Assembly (NCBI GenBank): GCA_029212955.1
Contig: JARGOW010000008.1
Span: forward strand, 1 to 16,237
DNA: 16,237 bases
Reading direction: 5' to 3'
DNA from: Planctomycetota bacterium
GTDB taxonomy: Bacteria > Planctomycetota > UBA1135 > GCA-002686595
The translations under genes and the position numbers were made by a program. How positions within the stretch are numbered: position 1 is the stretch's first letter; each line of letters starts with the position of its first letter. A model generated the notes under the pieces. It did not search any database. It saw nothing but the letters and a program-made list of their open reading frames with translations, and was not told where the DNA came from. This document shows, piece by piece, positions 6,399 through 13,543 of this stretch.

Positions 6399-7754
6399 CT
6401 ATTCGTCTGAACTGGACCCTGGGCTTTTGTTGGCTTTCACCGCATTTGCATCGATTTCGAACAGGGGAGAGCGATCGGATTCCCCATCGGACTTCGGCTC
6501 CTCCGGGGGGGCTTCGTCGACTTTCGGCTCCGGGTCTTCGGTGGTCAACTCGCCGCTTTCCACCTGCATCACATGCTCGGTGGGGGCCGTACCGGTTCCC
6601 GGGCCCGGCGTTCCGAAGGGATCATCCCCATCGCCTTCCGCCTTCAGCAATTCTCCCATGCGTCCACGCAGGGCAGAGCCCTTCCAGCTGGGCAGCACAT
6701 AGACCCAGCCCTGGAAGCGCTGGTTGAGCAGGTCGGCCTCTGCCAAGACTTGTTCTTTCGGGAGTCCCGCAGCGGCTTCGGATCCACCTTGCAGATCGAT
6801 GGAGGGGACCCCGTTGACCTCCGGGCCCTGATACCCCAGTCGGCCGCCCTCGGTGGAGTGATCCGCGTGCAAGCGCACATAGACCAAATCGTCCTGTTCC
6901 CAGGATTCGATGGCCACATGCAGGTTGTCCGTGGTCCAGAACTCCGCGCGCACGGCGTCCCCGTCTGCCAGGTTTGCCTGATCGGCGGGCTTCACGTCCT
7001 GTAGTTTGAGTCCCTGGAGTGCGGAGGCAAACCGGGAGGTCACCCATTCGCTCTGGGGCTCTTTTCCCTCGGGTAGATTGAGGATGGAAAGGGGAGTGTT
7101 TTTACCGGAGTCCTTAGGCCGGCCGAGGAGCACCACTTCGCCGTCGGGGTGGGTGATCCGAACGTTGGCCATTTGATCGGACGGGATATCGATCAGGGTG
7201 TTTTCCAACCAATTCATCAGGTCCGGATCCAGGGCCAGGGCCCCCGAGGCAGCCCAACAAACCGGATCCCCATCCAAGCGGACGAAATAGGCCTCCGCGG
7301 CGGAACGGTCCCGCCGGCGGCCCACCCAAAGCGAAGCCAATTCGTTGCCTTCCCCGTCGCTCAGGCCCACAAAACCGGCCCGATCCCCATCGCTTGAATC
7401 GGTGTGCAATCCCAGGGCCTGGTAGCGTTCGGGTTTGCTGGTCTTCTGTTCCAGCCGCTCGGAGCGCGCCATGGCCAGTACGAGCCCGTCGAGCTTTTTT
7501 CGATCCGCCGGGTATTGGGCCCGGTCGGGTACGGTCCATTGGCCAGATTCGTTGCGATCGAATTGCAGGGTGCCGAGGGTTCCCTTGATTTGAACGCGAC
7601 GGACCTGGTTGATGCGCTTTTGTAAATCGGGCAGAAGTCGGTTTTGGGAGGCACTCGAGGTCCCGCTCCCTTGCGATTCGGTGTTTAAAAGGCGGGTGCC
7701 GCCCCAGAGCAAACCGGCGCCCAACAACATGGCGATCAGGGTCTTGGAGTTCAT
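6399..7754 (-). CDS. DUF4340 domain protein, last gene of the Gld-type ABC operon
   Basis: This 451-residue protein has one N-terminal membrane segment (about residues 5-20) and a large domain predicted to be periplasmic. Its sequence style (QVRRVQIKGTLGTLQFDRNESGQWTV, then AQYPADRKKLDGLVLAMARSERLEQKTSKPERYQALGL) is typical of the DUF4340 family. That family recurs beside GldG-like proteins and ABC-2 permeases; its biochemical role is unknown. The C-terminal 70 residues are acidic and Pro/Glu-rich, probably disordered. The ATG overlaps the stop of the upstream gene by four bases (ATGA), indicating translational coupling, and gaggaag lies just upstream as Shine-Dalgarno. A strong terminator follows. 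Domain family confidence is high; function is not known. Confidence 0.85.
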   Translation of the reverse strand: MNSKTLIAMLLGAGLLWGGTRLLNTESQGSGTSSASQNRLLPDLQKRINQVRRVQIKGTLGTLQFDRNESGQWTVPDRAQYPADRKKLDGLVLAMARSERLEQKTSKPERYQALGLHTDSSDGDRAGFVGLSDGEGNELASLWVGRRRDRSAAEAYFVRLDGDPVCWAASGALALDPDLMNWLENTLIDIPSDQMANVRITHPDGEVVLLGRPKDSGKNTPLSILNLPEGKEPQSEWVTSRFASALQGLKLQDVKPADQANLADGDAVRAEFWTTDNLHVAIESWEQDDLVYVRLHADHSTEGGRLGYQGPEVNGVPSIDLQGGSEAAAGLPKEQVLAEADLLNQRFQGWVYVLPSWKGSALRGRMGELLKAEGDGDDPFGTPGPGTGTAPTEHVMQVESGELTTEDPEPKVDEAPPEEPKSDGESDRSPLFEIDANAVKANKSPGSSSDE

Positions 7755-9613
7755 GAGGACTTCCTCGTGCGCTTGCCGTTGGCGGCGGTCAGTAGGGCCA
7801 GAATCAGAAGCAAGGCTGGAACCAACAGGGTGTTGAAAATTTTGAGCCGGGTGCCGAGCGCCTTGATCTCAGAGTTGAGTTGGCGGCGGACCTCACGGCT
7901 TTCCTTGCGCTGCAGAAGCATGGTCTCCTGGAGTTTCTCCAGCTCCTCGGTCTGCGCGTCGTCGAGCAGCAGGCCACCGGCGGCTTCGCCGGGAGCTTGC
8001 AAGGCGGCCAGGCGATCTTCGGTCTGCCGGATCTCCGCTTCGAGTTCATCCTGCTTGGTTTGCAGGCGCTCGCGGGCAGCCATTTCCAACTCGGCTTTCT
8101 TGTGGAAGGGCCGGGCGAAGCCCTCCCGGCTGCGCAGGCCAATCAAGTCCGTGGAGCCGCTCAGGTTCTCGAGCACGTTCACAACGAAACTGCCGTTGCC
8201 GGTGTTGGGCATGAGATAGGGGCCCATGCGCTGCACCCAAAGTTGGTCGGAGAGCATGTCCGTATCGGCGACCAGCACCGCGTGGAAGGGAGCGCTCGAA
8301 GCGGACAGGTGCGTGGGCCGTTCGTCGGTTTCGGTTCCTTCCGGAAGGGCGGGGGCCCCGTCCGGGAAAGCGCTGGGAACCGAGTCCCCGTGGATTCGAA
8401 TGGCCAAGTCCGCGGGGGCTCCGCTGGGCGCAAACATTTCCACCATGCGGGTGGGGTCCTGCATTCCCATTTGAAGCATGGTGGCATCCATGGCGCCCGC
8501 ACCCTCCTCGGTGGTTCGCATGAGCGAGTCGAGGGTCAAGGTCGAGTTGTCCAAGGCGACAAATGCGCCCGGCGTGAGCATTTTGACCGAGGAGAGTCCC
8601 CGGGTCGTGAAGTCCTCCTCATCCAGGCAGTCACTGTCCAATCCCAGGAACACCTGGAGGAAGACACCAGCGGCCACCTGTTGGGCTTTGTTTTGATCCC
8701 CAGCGATGGATTGGGTATCCATGGCCACGCCCCATGCGGTCAGCAGGGATTCCATGTGGGAGGAGCGATCGGCACTCATGGCGCCGCGGGGGTCCGAGGG
8801 GTCCACGGGTTGGAACCAACTGTGGGGATCCACGAAGGCCAGGATTCGACCTCCGCGCAGGGCGAATTGGTCGATGGCGTAAAGGGCGGTATCGGGCAGC
8901 CCTTGCGGGTGGACCAGCATCAAGACATCCACCTCGGCGTCCACGCCGGTGAGGGTGGGTTCCAGGGTTCGGACCTCTTGGGTCTGGGAGATATAGTCCA
9001 GGATCGCCCAGCGCGGTCCCGGTTGCCCCGTGCGCGGATCGGGACCTCCCCCGTCCATGGGCAAGCTGGAAAGTACTCCAATCAGGGGCCGTTCCTCGGT
9101 TCCCAATCGGTAGATCAACTGGGTGATGTCGTACTCCAAGGAGGATTCGCGGCTAGGCTCGAAGAACGGGATGACCTCGGTGTCATCCACGCTGTTCGTG
9201 CCGACCAATCCGAAGAACAGTCGATCTCCGGCCTCGTTGATTCGGAAGCCCGAAAGGCCCGCCTGGGTGGCGGCGTCTTCGCTTTCCGAAAAGGGCTCGG
9301 TGTGGATGATCTCCAGACGCACCATGGAGTCGGCCTTGGCTTCGTACTCTTCCAACAACTCGCGAACGCGCTGGGCGTAGGCGGGGATGGGGGAGCCATC
9401 GGGAGCGCTGGATTTGCTATAGAAAAACTTCAGGTCGAGCGGTTCATCCAACTTGCCCAGGATGTTTTGGGACCCCTCGGAAAGGCTGTACAGCCCATTC
9501 TGCGTTAGGTCCACGCGCATCTTGCGCAGGGCGGTTTCGGAGAACTGGTTGACGCCGATGAAGAGCACCAACGCGACGATCAGTCCGGTGATTGAAAAGA
9601 GTTGCTTACCCAT
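7751..9613 (-). CDS. GldG-like ABC transporter auxiliary protein (ABC_transp_aux type)
   Basis: This 620-residue protein has an N-terminal membrane anchor (about 6-23), a large extracytoplasmic domain, a coiled coil (about 515-590) and a second membrane segment near 592-610 with a basic tail. Family hallmarks seen in order are RVDLTQNGLYSLSEGSQNIL (33-52), PIPAYAQRVRELLEEY (75-90), a SSLEYDITQLIYRL stretch (157-170), HPQGLP (235-240) and YAIDQFALRGGRILAFVDP (245-263). These match the GldG / ABC_transp_aux family, which accompanies ABC-2 permeases and is needed for gliding in Bacteroidetes. The coil and second membrane segment suggest it sits next to the permease in a complex. An agagg Shine-Dalgarno precedes the ATG, 21 bases after the permease stop. 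Its stop overlaps the DUF4340 start by four bases. Confidence 0.88.
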   Translation of the reverse strand: MGKQLFSITGLIVALVLFIGVNQFSETALRKMRVDLTQNGLYSLSEGSQNILGKLDEPLDLKFFYSKSSAPDGSPIPAYAQRVRELLEEYEAKADSMVRLEIIHTEPFSESEDAATQAGLSGFRINEAGDRLFFGLVGTNSVDDTEVIPFFEPSRESSLEYDITQLIYRLGTEERPLIGVLSSLPMDGGGPDPRTGQPGPRWAILDYISQTQEVRTLEPTLTGVDAEVDVLMLVHPQGLPDTALYAIDQFALRGGRILAFVDPHSWFQPVDPSDPRGAMSADRSSHMESLLTAWGVAMDTQSIAGDQNKAQQVAAGVFLQVFLGLDSDCLDEEDFTTRGLSSVKMLTPGAFVALDNSTLTLDSLMRTTEEGAGAMDATMLQMGMQDPTRMVEMFAPSGAPADLAIRIHGDSVPSAFPDGAPALPEGTETDERPTHLSASSAPFHAVLVADTDMLSDQLWVQRMGPYLMPNTGNGSFVVNVLENLSGSTDLIGLRSREGFARPFHKKAELEMAARERLQTKQDELEAEIRQTEDRLAALQAPGEAAGGLLLDDAQTEELEKLQETMLLQRKESREVRRQLNSEIKALGTRLKIFNTLLVPALLLILALLTAANGKRTRKSS

Positions 9614-9634
9614 GGTCGTGCCTCTTTGGATGGC

Positions 9635-10369
9635 CTAGCGGGCCTTGGTGTGGTCCACGACCACGGCGTTGGCGAACAGGAGAAGACTGATGAACGACAG
9701 GAAGAACACGATGTCGCGGAAGTCCACCACGCCACGGGAAATGGCGTTGAAGTGGGTGAACAGGCTCATGGATCGTACCCATTCGACCATGGCTTCGGGC
9801 AGGAAGGTGCGCGCCACATCGATCACTCCGGGTTGACCCGCCAGGAAAAACACCAGGCATGCGATCAACGAGATCACGAAAGCGATGACCTGGTTTTTGG
9901 TGAAGGCGGAGACCAGGGAGCCGATGGCCAGGTAGGCGCCAGCCATCAGGAAGGAACCCATGTAGCCGGCGAAGATGACACCGTGGTCGGGTTCGCCCAG
10001 ATAGGCCACCGACATCCAATTGGTGCAGGTCAAGATCAATGCGACCCCGATGAAGGCCCAGGCCGCTAGGAACTTGCCCAATACAGCCCCACCCATAGAA
10101 ATGGGCAAGGTCAAAAGACATTCGATAGTCCCCGAACGCCGCTCCTCGGCCCAAAGCCGCATGGATAGGGCGGGAATCAGGGCCAAGTAAAGGATGGGGT
10201 GGACCGAAAAGAACGAGCGCAGGTCCGCCTGGCCGCGTTCATAAAATTGGCCCATGACCCAGGTCAGGTAGCCGCTCAAGATCAGGAAGATGATCAGGAA
10301 AACGTAGGCCACCGGGGTTCCGAAATAGCCCCCGAGTTCGCGCCTGAAAACGGTGATGGTTCCGCGCAT
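9635..10369 (-). CDS. ABC-2 type permease, GldF-like
   Basis: This 244-residue integral membrane protein has about six hydrophobic segments. The start MRGTITVFRRELGGYFGTPVAYVFL is the classic opening of GldF-type permeases (a short cytoplasmic helix with RELxxYF, then a membrane segment). The conserved stretch LIPALSMRLWAEERRSGTIECLLTLP is the cytoplasmic coupling region typical of ABC-2 permeases. It should form the membrane channel with the ATPase encoded just upstream. The gap to the ATPase stop is only three bases, and a strong gaggagg Shine-Dalgarno lies inside the end of the ATPase gene. The exported substrate cannot be told from sequence. Family confidence is high. Confidence 0.9.
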   Translation of the reverse strand: MRGTITVFRRELGGYFGTPVAYVFLIIFLILSGYLTWVMGQFYERGQADLRSFFSVHPILYLALIPALSMRLWAEERRSGTIECLLTLPISMGGAVLGKFLAAWAFIGVALILTCTNWMSVAYLGEPDHGVIFAGYMGSFLMAGAYLAIGSLVSAFTKNQVIAFVISLIACLVFFLAGQPGVIDVARTFLPEAMVEWVRSMSLFTHFNAISRGVVDFRDIVFFLSFISLLLFANAVVVDHTKAR

Positions 10370-10372
10370 GGT

Positions 10373-11335
10373 TTAGGCCTCCTCTTGGGTGGACGGCATG
10401 CCGTGGCCGATGGTGATGGAACGGAACACGTCATCCAGGCGTCCGCGATCCACGTGCATGTCCTCCAAGGACCAGTCGCGGTCGCGGGCCTTGTCGGAAA
10501 CAGCGTGAAGAACCGATTGCCCGGCCTGGGGGAAGATTCGGAAGCCCCGGTGGGCTTCGTCCTCATCCAGGGGCTCGACCAGGGAAACGTGGGGCAGGTT
10601 GGACAACTGTAGGAACGCGTCGGCGGGAACTTCCGTGTCGAAGCGAATCTCCACGGCGCCCGCAAAGCGCGAACTTTTGCGCAGGTCCGAGGGGGAGCCG
10701 TTGAAGCAAAGGGCACCCTTGGACAGGATCGCCACCCGCGTGCACACGGCTTCGACCTCCTCCAGGATATGGGTGGAGAGAATGATGGTCTTGCCCTGGG
10801 CCATGGAGCGGATCAGGTCGCGCACCTGTTCTTTTTGATTGGGGTCCAATCCATCGGTGGGCTCGTCGAGCACCAACACGTCCGGGTTGTGCAGGATGGC
10901 TTGGGCCAGGCCCACGCGGCGCTTGAATCCTTTGGATAGGGTTTCGATGCGCTGGTGTCGCACACCTTCCAACTCGAGTAGACCCAGGGCTCGGTCCACC
11001 GCAGCCATCCGGTCGGCGGGGTCCATCCCGCGGGCCCGTGCCGAAAACACGAGCAGGGCTTCGGGCGTCATGTCCGGATAGAGGGGTGCGCCCTCGGGCA
11101 GGTATCCGATGCTCGACTTGGCACCTAGGGGGTCCTTGGAAACGTCCTTGCCCATCACCGAAACCCGGCCGGCATCGGGGCTCAGAAAGCCCGTGATCAT
11201 TTTCATGGTCGTGGACTTGCCCGCACCGTTGGGGCCGAGGAAGCCCAGCACCTCGCCCGGCATCACGTTCAGGGTCACATCTTCCACCGCCTGGAGGCGG
11301 CCGAAGCGCTTGCTAAGGTTTTGAATCTCGATCAT
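10373..11335 (-). CDS. ABC transporter ATP-binding protein, first gene of the Gld-type operon
   Basis: This 320-residue cytoplasmic ATPase energises the permease encoded next to it. All nucleotide-binding motifs are intact: Walker A GPNGAGKST (34-42, Lys40), signature LSKGFKRRV (133-141, with K in place of the usual GQ pattern, as in GldA/CcmA-like ABC-2 ATPases), Walker B VLVLDEP (153-159) and switch His189 (STHIL). About 100 C-terminal residues past the ABC domain resemble the extra domain of drug/gliding-type ABC-2 ATPases. The start MIEIQNLSKRFG is chosen because it is the family's normal N-terminus; the open frame runs on to 11761 with non-protein-like sequence. There is no Shine-Dalgarno. 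The TAA stop is three bases from the permease ATG. Confidence 0.92.
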   Translation of the reverse strand: MIEIQNLSKRFGRLQAVEDVTLNVMPGEVLGFLGPNGAGKSTTMKMITGFLSPDAGRVSVMGKDVSKDPLGAKSSIGYLPEGAPLYPDMTPEALLVFSARARGMDPADRMAAVDRALGLLELEGVRHQRIETLSKGFKRRVGLAQAILHNPDVLVLDEPTDGLDPNQKEQVRDLIRSMAQGKTIILSTHILEEVEAVCTRVAILSKGALCFNGSPSDLRKSSRFAGAVEIRFDTEVPADAFLQLSNLPHVSLVEPLDEDEAHRGFRIFPQAGQSVLHAVSDKARDRDWSLEDMHVDRGRLDDVFRSITIGHGMPSTQEEA

Positions 11336-11345
11336 CGGAGGAATG

Positions 11346-11386
11346 GTTCCCGTGGAACTCGGTCCGTGGAAGTTGGCCCCGGACCG
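11346..11386 (-). promoter_or_regulatory. Two hairpins in the leader of the ABC operon
   Basis: Between the predicted transcription start (near 11393) and the ATPase ATG (11335) lie two inverted repeats: cggtcc / ggaccg (11360-11365 and 11381-11386) and gttcc-cgt-ggaac (11346-11358). The second ends about 10 bases from the start codon, exactly where a ribosome site would be, and no Shine-Dalgarno is present. They could affect translation of the first gene; this is inferred from position only. Confidence 0.3.
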
Positions 11387-11399
11387 CAGGAAAGGATGA

Positions 11400-11428
11400 T
11401 TGATACCCGGGCCTGGGGTGGGGTTCAA
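11400..11428 (-). promoter_or_regulatory. Candidate sigma-70-like promoter of the ABC operon
   Basis: On the minus strand TTGAAC (plus positions 11423-11428) and TATCAA (11400-11405) are separated by 17 bp. Each matches four of six consensus bases and the spacing is ideal. The start of transcription would be near 11393, giving a leader of about 58 bases before ATG 11335. No comparable promoter was found for the divergent gene on the plus strand. Confidence 0.4.
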
Positions 11429-11623
11429 GTATGGGAAGGGGCTCCCGGCCCAAGGGCGAGGGCAGTGCGGTATATGGGATATGGGGGCCTGGATCGGCGA
11501 TACGCGGACCCGTGGGTCGCGTTGGCGGAAATCTTGGGCTTCGGGGGCTGTATACCCTCGCCCAAACCGTGGATCTGGCCGATGCAGCTGATTCCGGGCC
11601 CTTCTCCTCTCCCCACCCGTCCC

Positions 11624-13279
11624 ATGTTTCAATACCTGCGTACCACACTCCTGCTCACCGTTTTTGCGGCCTCTCCGGCCCTGGCCCAGGAGTGGTCGGC
11701 GCCCGATGGCAAGGCCCTGCACTGGTTTGGGTATTCGGTGGTCAGCGATGGGGGGTGGCAATTGGCGGGGGCGCCCTTTGAATCAGGAGCCGGGCATCGC
11801 TCGGGTGCCGCATATCTGCGTGGCACGGAAAGTGGGCAGGTGATCAAGATCGCAGCTGCGGACGCATACACTGGGCAGCGCTTCGGCTGGTCCGTGGACT
11901 TGGACGGTGAAACCCTGGTGGTGGGTGCACCGGGCCCGGAGGATGGACAAGGTCAAGCCGGTGCGGCCTATGTGTTTCATTGGGAGCCCAGCGGTTGGAA
12001 GCAGGTGGCCCGTTTGGATGGCTTGCCCGGACACAGGGGCGATGGATTTGGCCAATCGGTTGCGGTGCATGGGGATCGAATTTTGGTGGGGTCCCCTTGG
12101 AATGGGGCAGCCGGTCCCCAGGCGGGGGCTGCCTTCCTGTTCGAGCGCAGCGGGGGCGTCTGGGGTTTGCGCGAGGAAATCCGCACGGCACATACGGGCC
12201 CTGGAGATGCCTTTGGATATTCCGTGGATTTGGATGGAACGCGGGGGGCGGTGGGAGCCCTGAGTGACAACGCCGTCGTACACAACGAGGGCGCGGCATA
12301 CGTATTCGACTTTGACTCCGAATCGGTCCAACTTTTGGCGCGACTTTTGGAATCGAGGCCGCGGCCCCATACGGGTTTTGGGCGGGCCTTGTGCTTGCAG
12401 GGCGACCTGTTGGCGGTGGGGGCCAGCGACGACTATGCCCTGGACCCGCGTAGTGGTTCGGTCACGATTTTTGACGGGAACTCCGGCCATTGGACCGAGG
12501 TACAACGCTTGCAAGCCCCCGACCTGGCCGTGGGCAACGCCTTCGGGTATTCCGTGGATCTTTCCGATTCGCGCTTGATGGTGGGGGCACCTGCCGCAAA
12601 CGGTGGACAGGGAACGGCCTACGTATTCGAGTCCTTTGCGGGCCATTGGTTGTTTACTGTGGAGCCCGATCTGCCAGGCTTGCAGGTGGGGGACTTCGTT
12701 GGTTCGGACGTGGACATTCAGGCGCCAGGCCCGGTGGTCGGAGCCATGCGCGATTCGGGCAGCGGCTGGAATGCGGGGGTGGTACACCGATTGTTGCCAG
12801 AGCAATGGCAGGCCCCCGAGGTGGTGACCTTTTGTGCTTGTGACGAGGGCGGTCCTTGCGGCTCCCAAACCTCCAGCCCCAACGGATGCCCCAACAGCAG
12901 CGGCCGAGGGGCTCGCATCGGAATCGAGGGCAGCACTTCGGTTCAGCAGGACAACATGATCCTGCGCATGGAGAATCTGCCGGCGGGGGCGATCGGTTTC
13001 TTTTGGATGGGGGAGACCTCCGAGCGCATGCCGCTCTTCGATGGGTATCGATGCGTTCAGGGCGGTTCGCTGGGGCTGGTACGCTGGACCCCCGCCCGGG
13101 CCGATCGTGGGGGAGTCCTGCGGACGGGTCCGGGGTTGGTGGAATGGTCCAAAGCCACGGGAGCCACCATGGCGGCTGGATCCGCCTGGTGCTTCCAGGG
13201 GATCTACCGGGATGATCGCAGCACCTGTGGCTCGGGGGTAAACCTCTCCGACGCCATGTGGGTGACCCTGGAGCCCTAG
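11624..13279 (+). CDS. Secreted seven-bladed FG-GAP beta-propeller protein with planctomycete-type C-terminal module
   Basis: This 551-residue protein has a Sec signal peptide (MFQYLRTTLLLTVFAASPALA, cleavage near 21/22). Seven FG-GAP blades begin near residues 35, 87, 142, 197, 252, 307 and 359, with a regular spacing of 52-55 residues (FGYSV, then LVVGAP, then GAAYVF); the seventh is degenerate (VGSDVDI, VVGAM). This predicts an integrin-alpha-like propeller. Residues about 400-551 form a separate cysteine-containing module (Cys404, 406, 412, 422, 477, 523, 535) with GGPCG, NSSGRGARIG, DGYRCV, WCFQGIYRD and CGSGVNLSDA. I recall this module at the C-terminus of many secreted planctomycete proteins. 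The start is set by the signal peptide; the open frame extends to 11321 with non-protein-like sequence. A pyrimidine-rich stretch, not a Shine-Dalgarno, precedes ATG. It is divergent from the ABC operon. The likely role is surface or extracellular binding; the ligand is unknown. Confidence 0.87.
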   Translation: MFQYLRTTLLLTVFAASPALAQEWSAPDGKALHWFGYSVVSDGGWQLAGAPFESGAGHRSGAAYLRGTESGQVIKIAAADAYTGQRFGWSVDLDGETLVVGAPGPEDGQGQAGAAYVFHWEPSGWKQVARLDGLPGHRGDGFGQSVAVHGDRILVGSPWNGAAGPQAGAAFLFERSGGVWGLREEIRTAHTGPGDAFGYSVDLDGTRGAVGALSDNAVVHNEGAAYVFDFDSESVQLLARLLESRPRPHTGFGRALCLQGDLLAVGASDDYALDPRSGSVTIFDGNSGHWTEVQRLQAPDLAVGNAFGYSVDLSDSRLMVGAPAANGGQGTAYVFESFAGHWLFTVEPDLPGLQVGDFVGSDVDIQAPGPVVGAMRDSGSGWNAGVVHRLLPEQWQAPEVVTFCACDEGGPCGSQTSSPNGCPNSSGRGARIGIEGSTSVQQDNMILRMENLPAGAIGFFWMGETSERMPLFDGYRCVQGGSLGLVRWTPARADRGGVLRTGPGLVEWSKATGATMAAGSAWCFQGIYRDDRSTCGSGVNLSDAMWVTLEP

Positions 13280-13291
13280 GGCCTTCGATTG

Positions 13292-13325
13292 TCGATCCCC
13301 CCTTGGGCGCGTTAAAGGGGGTCGA
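13292..13325 (+). repeat. Strong hairpin after the FG-GAP gene
   Basis: tcgatcccccctt (13292-13304) pairs with aaagggggtcga (13314-13325), with single-base bulges and a loop of about ten bases, 13 bases after the stop at 13279. There is no T-run on either strand, so it may stabilise the mRNA 3' end or aid factor-dependent termination rather than act as an intrinsic terminator. Confidence 0.45.
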
Positions 13326-13409
13326 GCCCCGGATGGGAGCTCCGAGGGGCCCGGGGCCGCGGCGGAAGGGCGGGGTTCATCCCGTGGACTTCAATTGCGA
13401 TTTCCTTCA

Positions 13410-13445
13410 ATTTTGGGCCCCCGTGGCACCAAAATGCAGGTTTTT
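13410..13445 (+). terminator. Candidate intrinsic terminator downstream of the FG-GAP gene
   Basis: attttgg-gcc (13410-13419) pairs with ggc-a-ccaaaat (13425-13435), a 10-bp stem with one bulged A and a 5-base loop. TTTTT follows at 13441-13445. The five-base gap between stem and T-run makes it imperfect. It lies about 130 bases after the FG-GAP stop and 23 bases before the candidate topA -35, a sensible place to separate the two genes. Confidence 0.4.
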
Positions 13446-13467
13446 ACGTCTTGTGGCGGACTGGGAG

Positions 13468-13496
13468 TTGACGGGAGAGGGGTCGAGGTGCATAGA
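13468..13496 (+). promoter_or_regulatory. Candidate topA promoter
   Basis: TTGACG (13468-13473, five of six matches to the -35 consensus) is 17 bp from CATAGA (13491-13496, a weak -10). Transcription would start near 13503, about 40 bases before the topA ATG. The -35 and spacing are good; the -10 is poor, as is common for supercoiling-sensitive promoters, though that link is speculative here. Confidence 0.4.
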
Positions 13497-13543
13497 TCCT
13501 CAGCCCGGGCCATGCGTCGTGTCGCCCCCCGGGACCCATCACC

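Noticed and set aside
4809..6702. Plus-strand frames across the membrane-protein gene and into the DUF4340 gene
   Set aside because: They are low-complexity, hydrophilic translations antisense to hydrophobic membrane segments, which is the expected mirror image.
7880..9508. 542-codon open frame antisense to the GldG-like gene
   Set aside because: The opposite strand encodes a recognisable GldG-family protein; this frame is Gly/Gln/His-rich without family features.
11321..11623. Longer start of the FG-GAP frame
   Set aside because: The extension reads as non-protein-like sequence and would bury the signal peptide 101 residues inside the protein.
11336..11761. Longer start of the ABC ATPase frame
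   Set aside because: ABC ATPases start at MIEIQNLSK; the extension has no homologous look and crosses the divergent gene's signal peptide.
11783..12868. 361-codon antisense frame over the FG-GAP gene
   Set aside because: It mirrors regular FG-GAP repeats and has no domain of its own.
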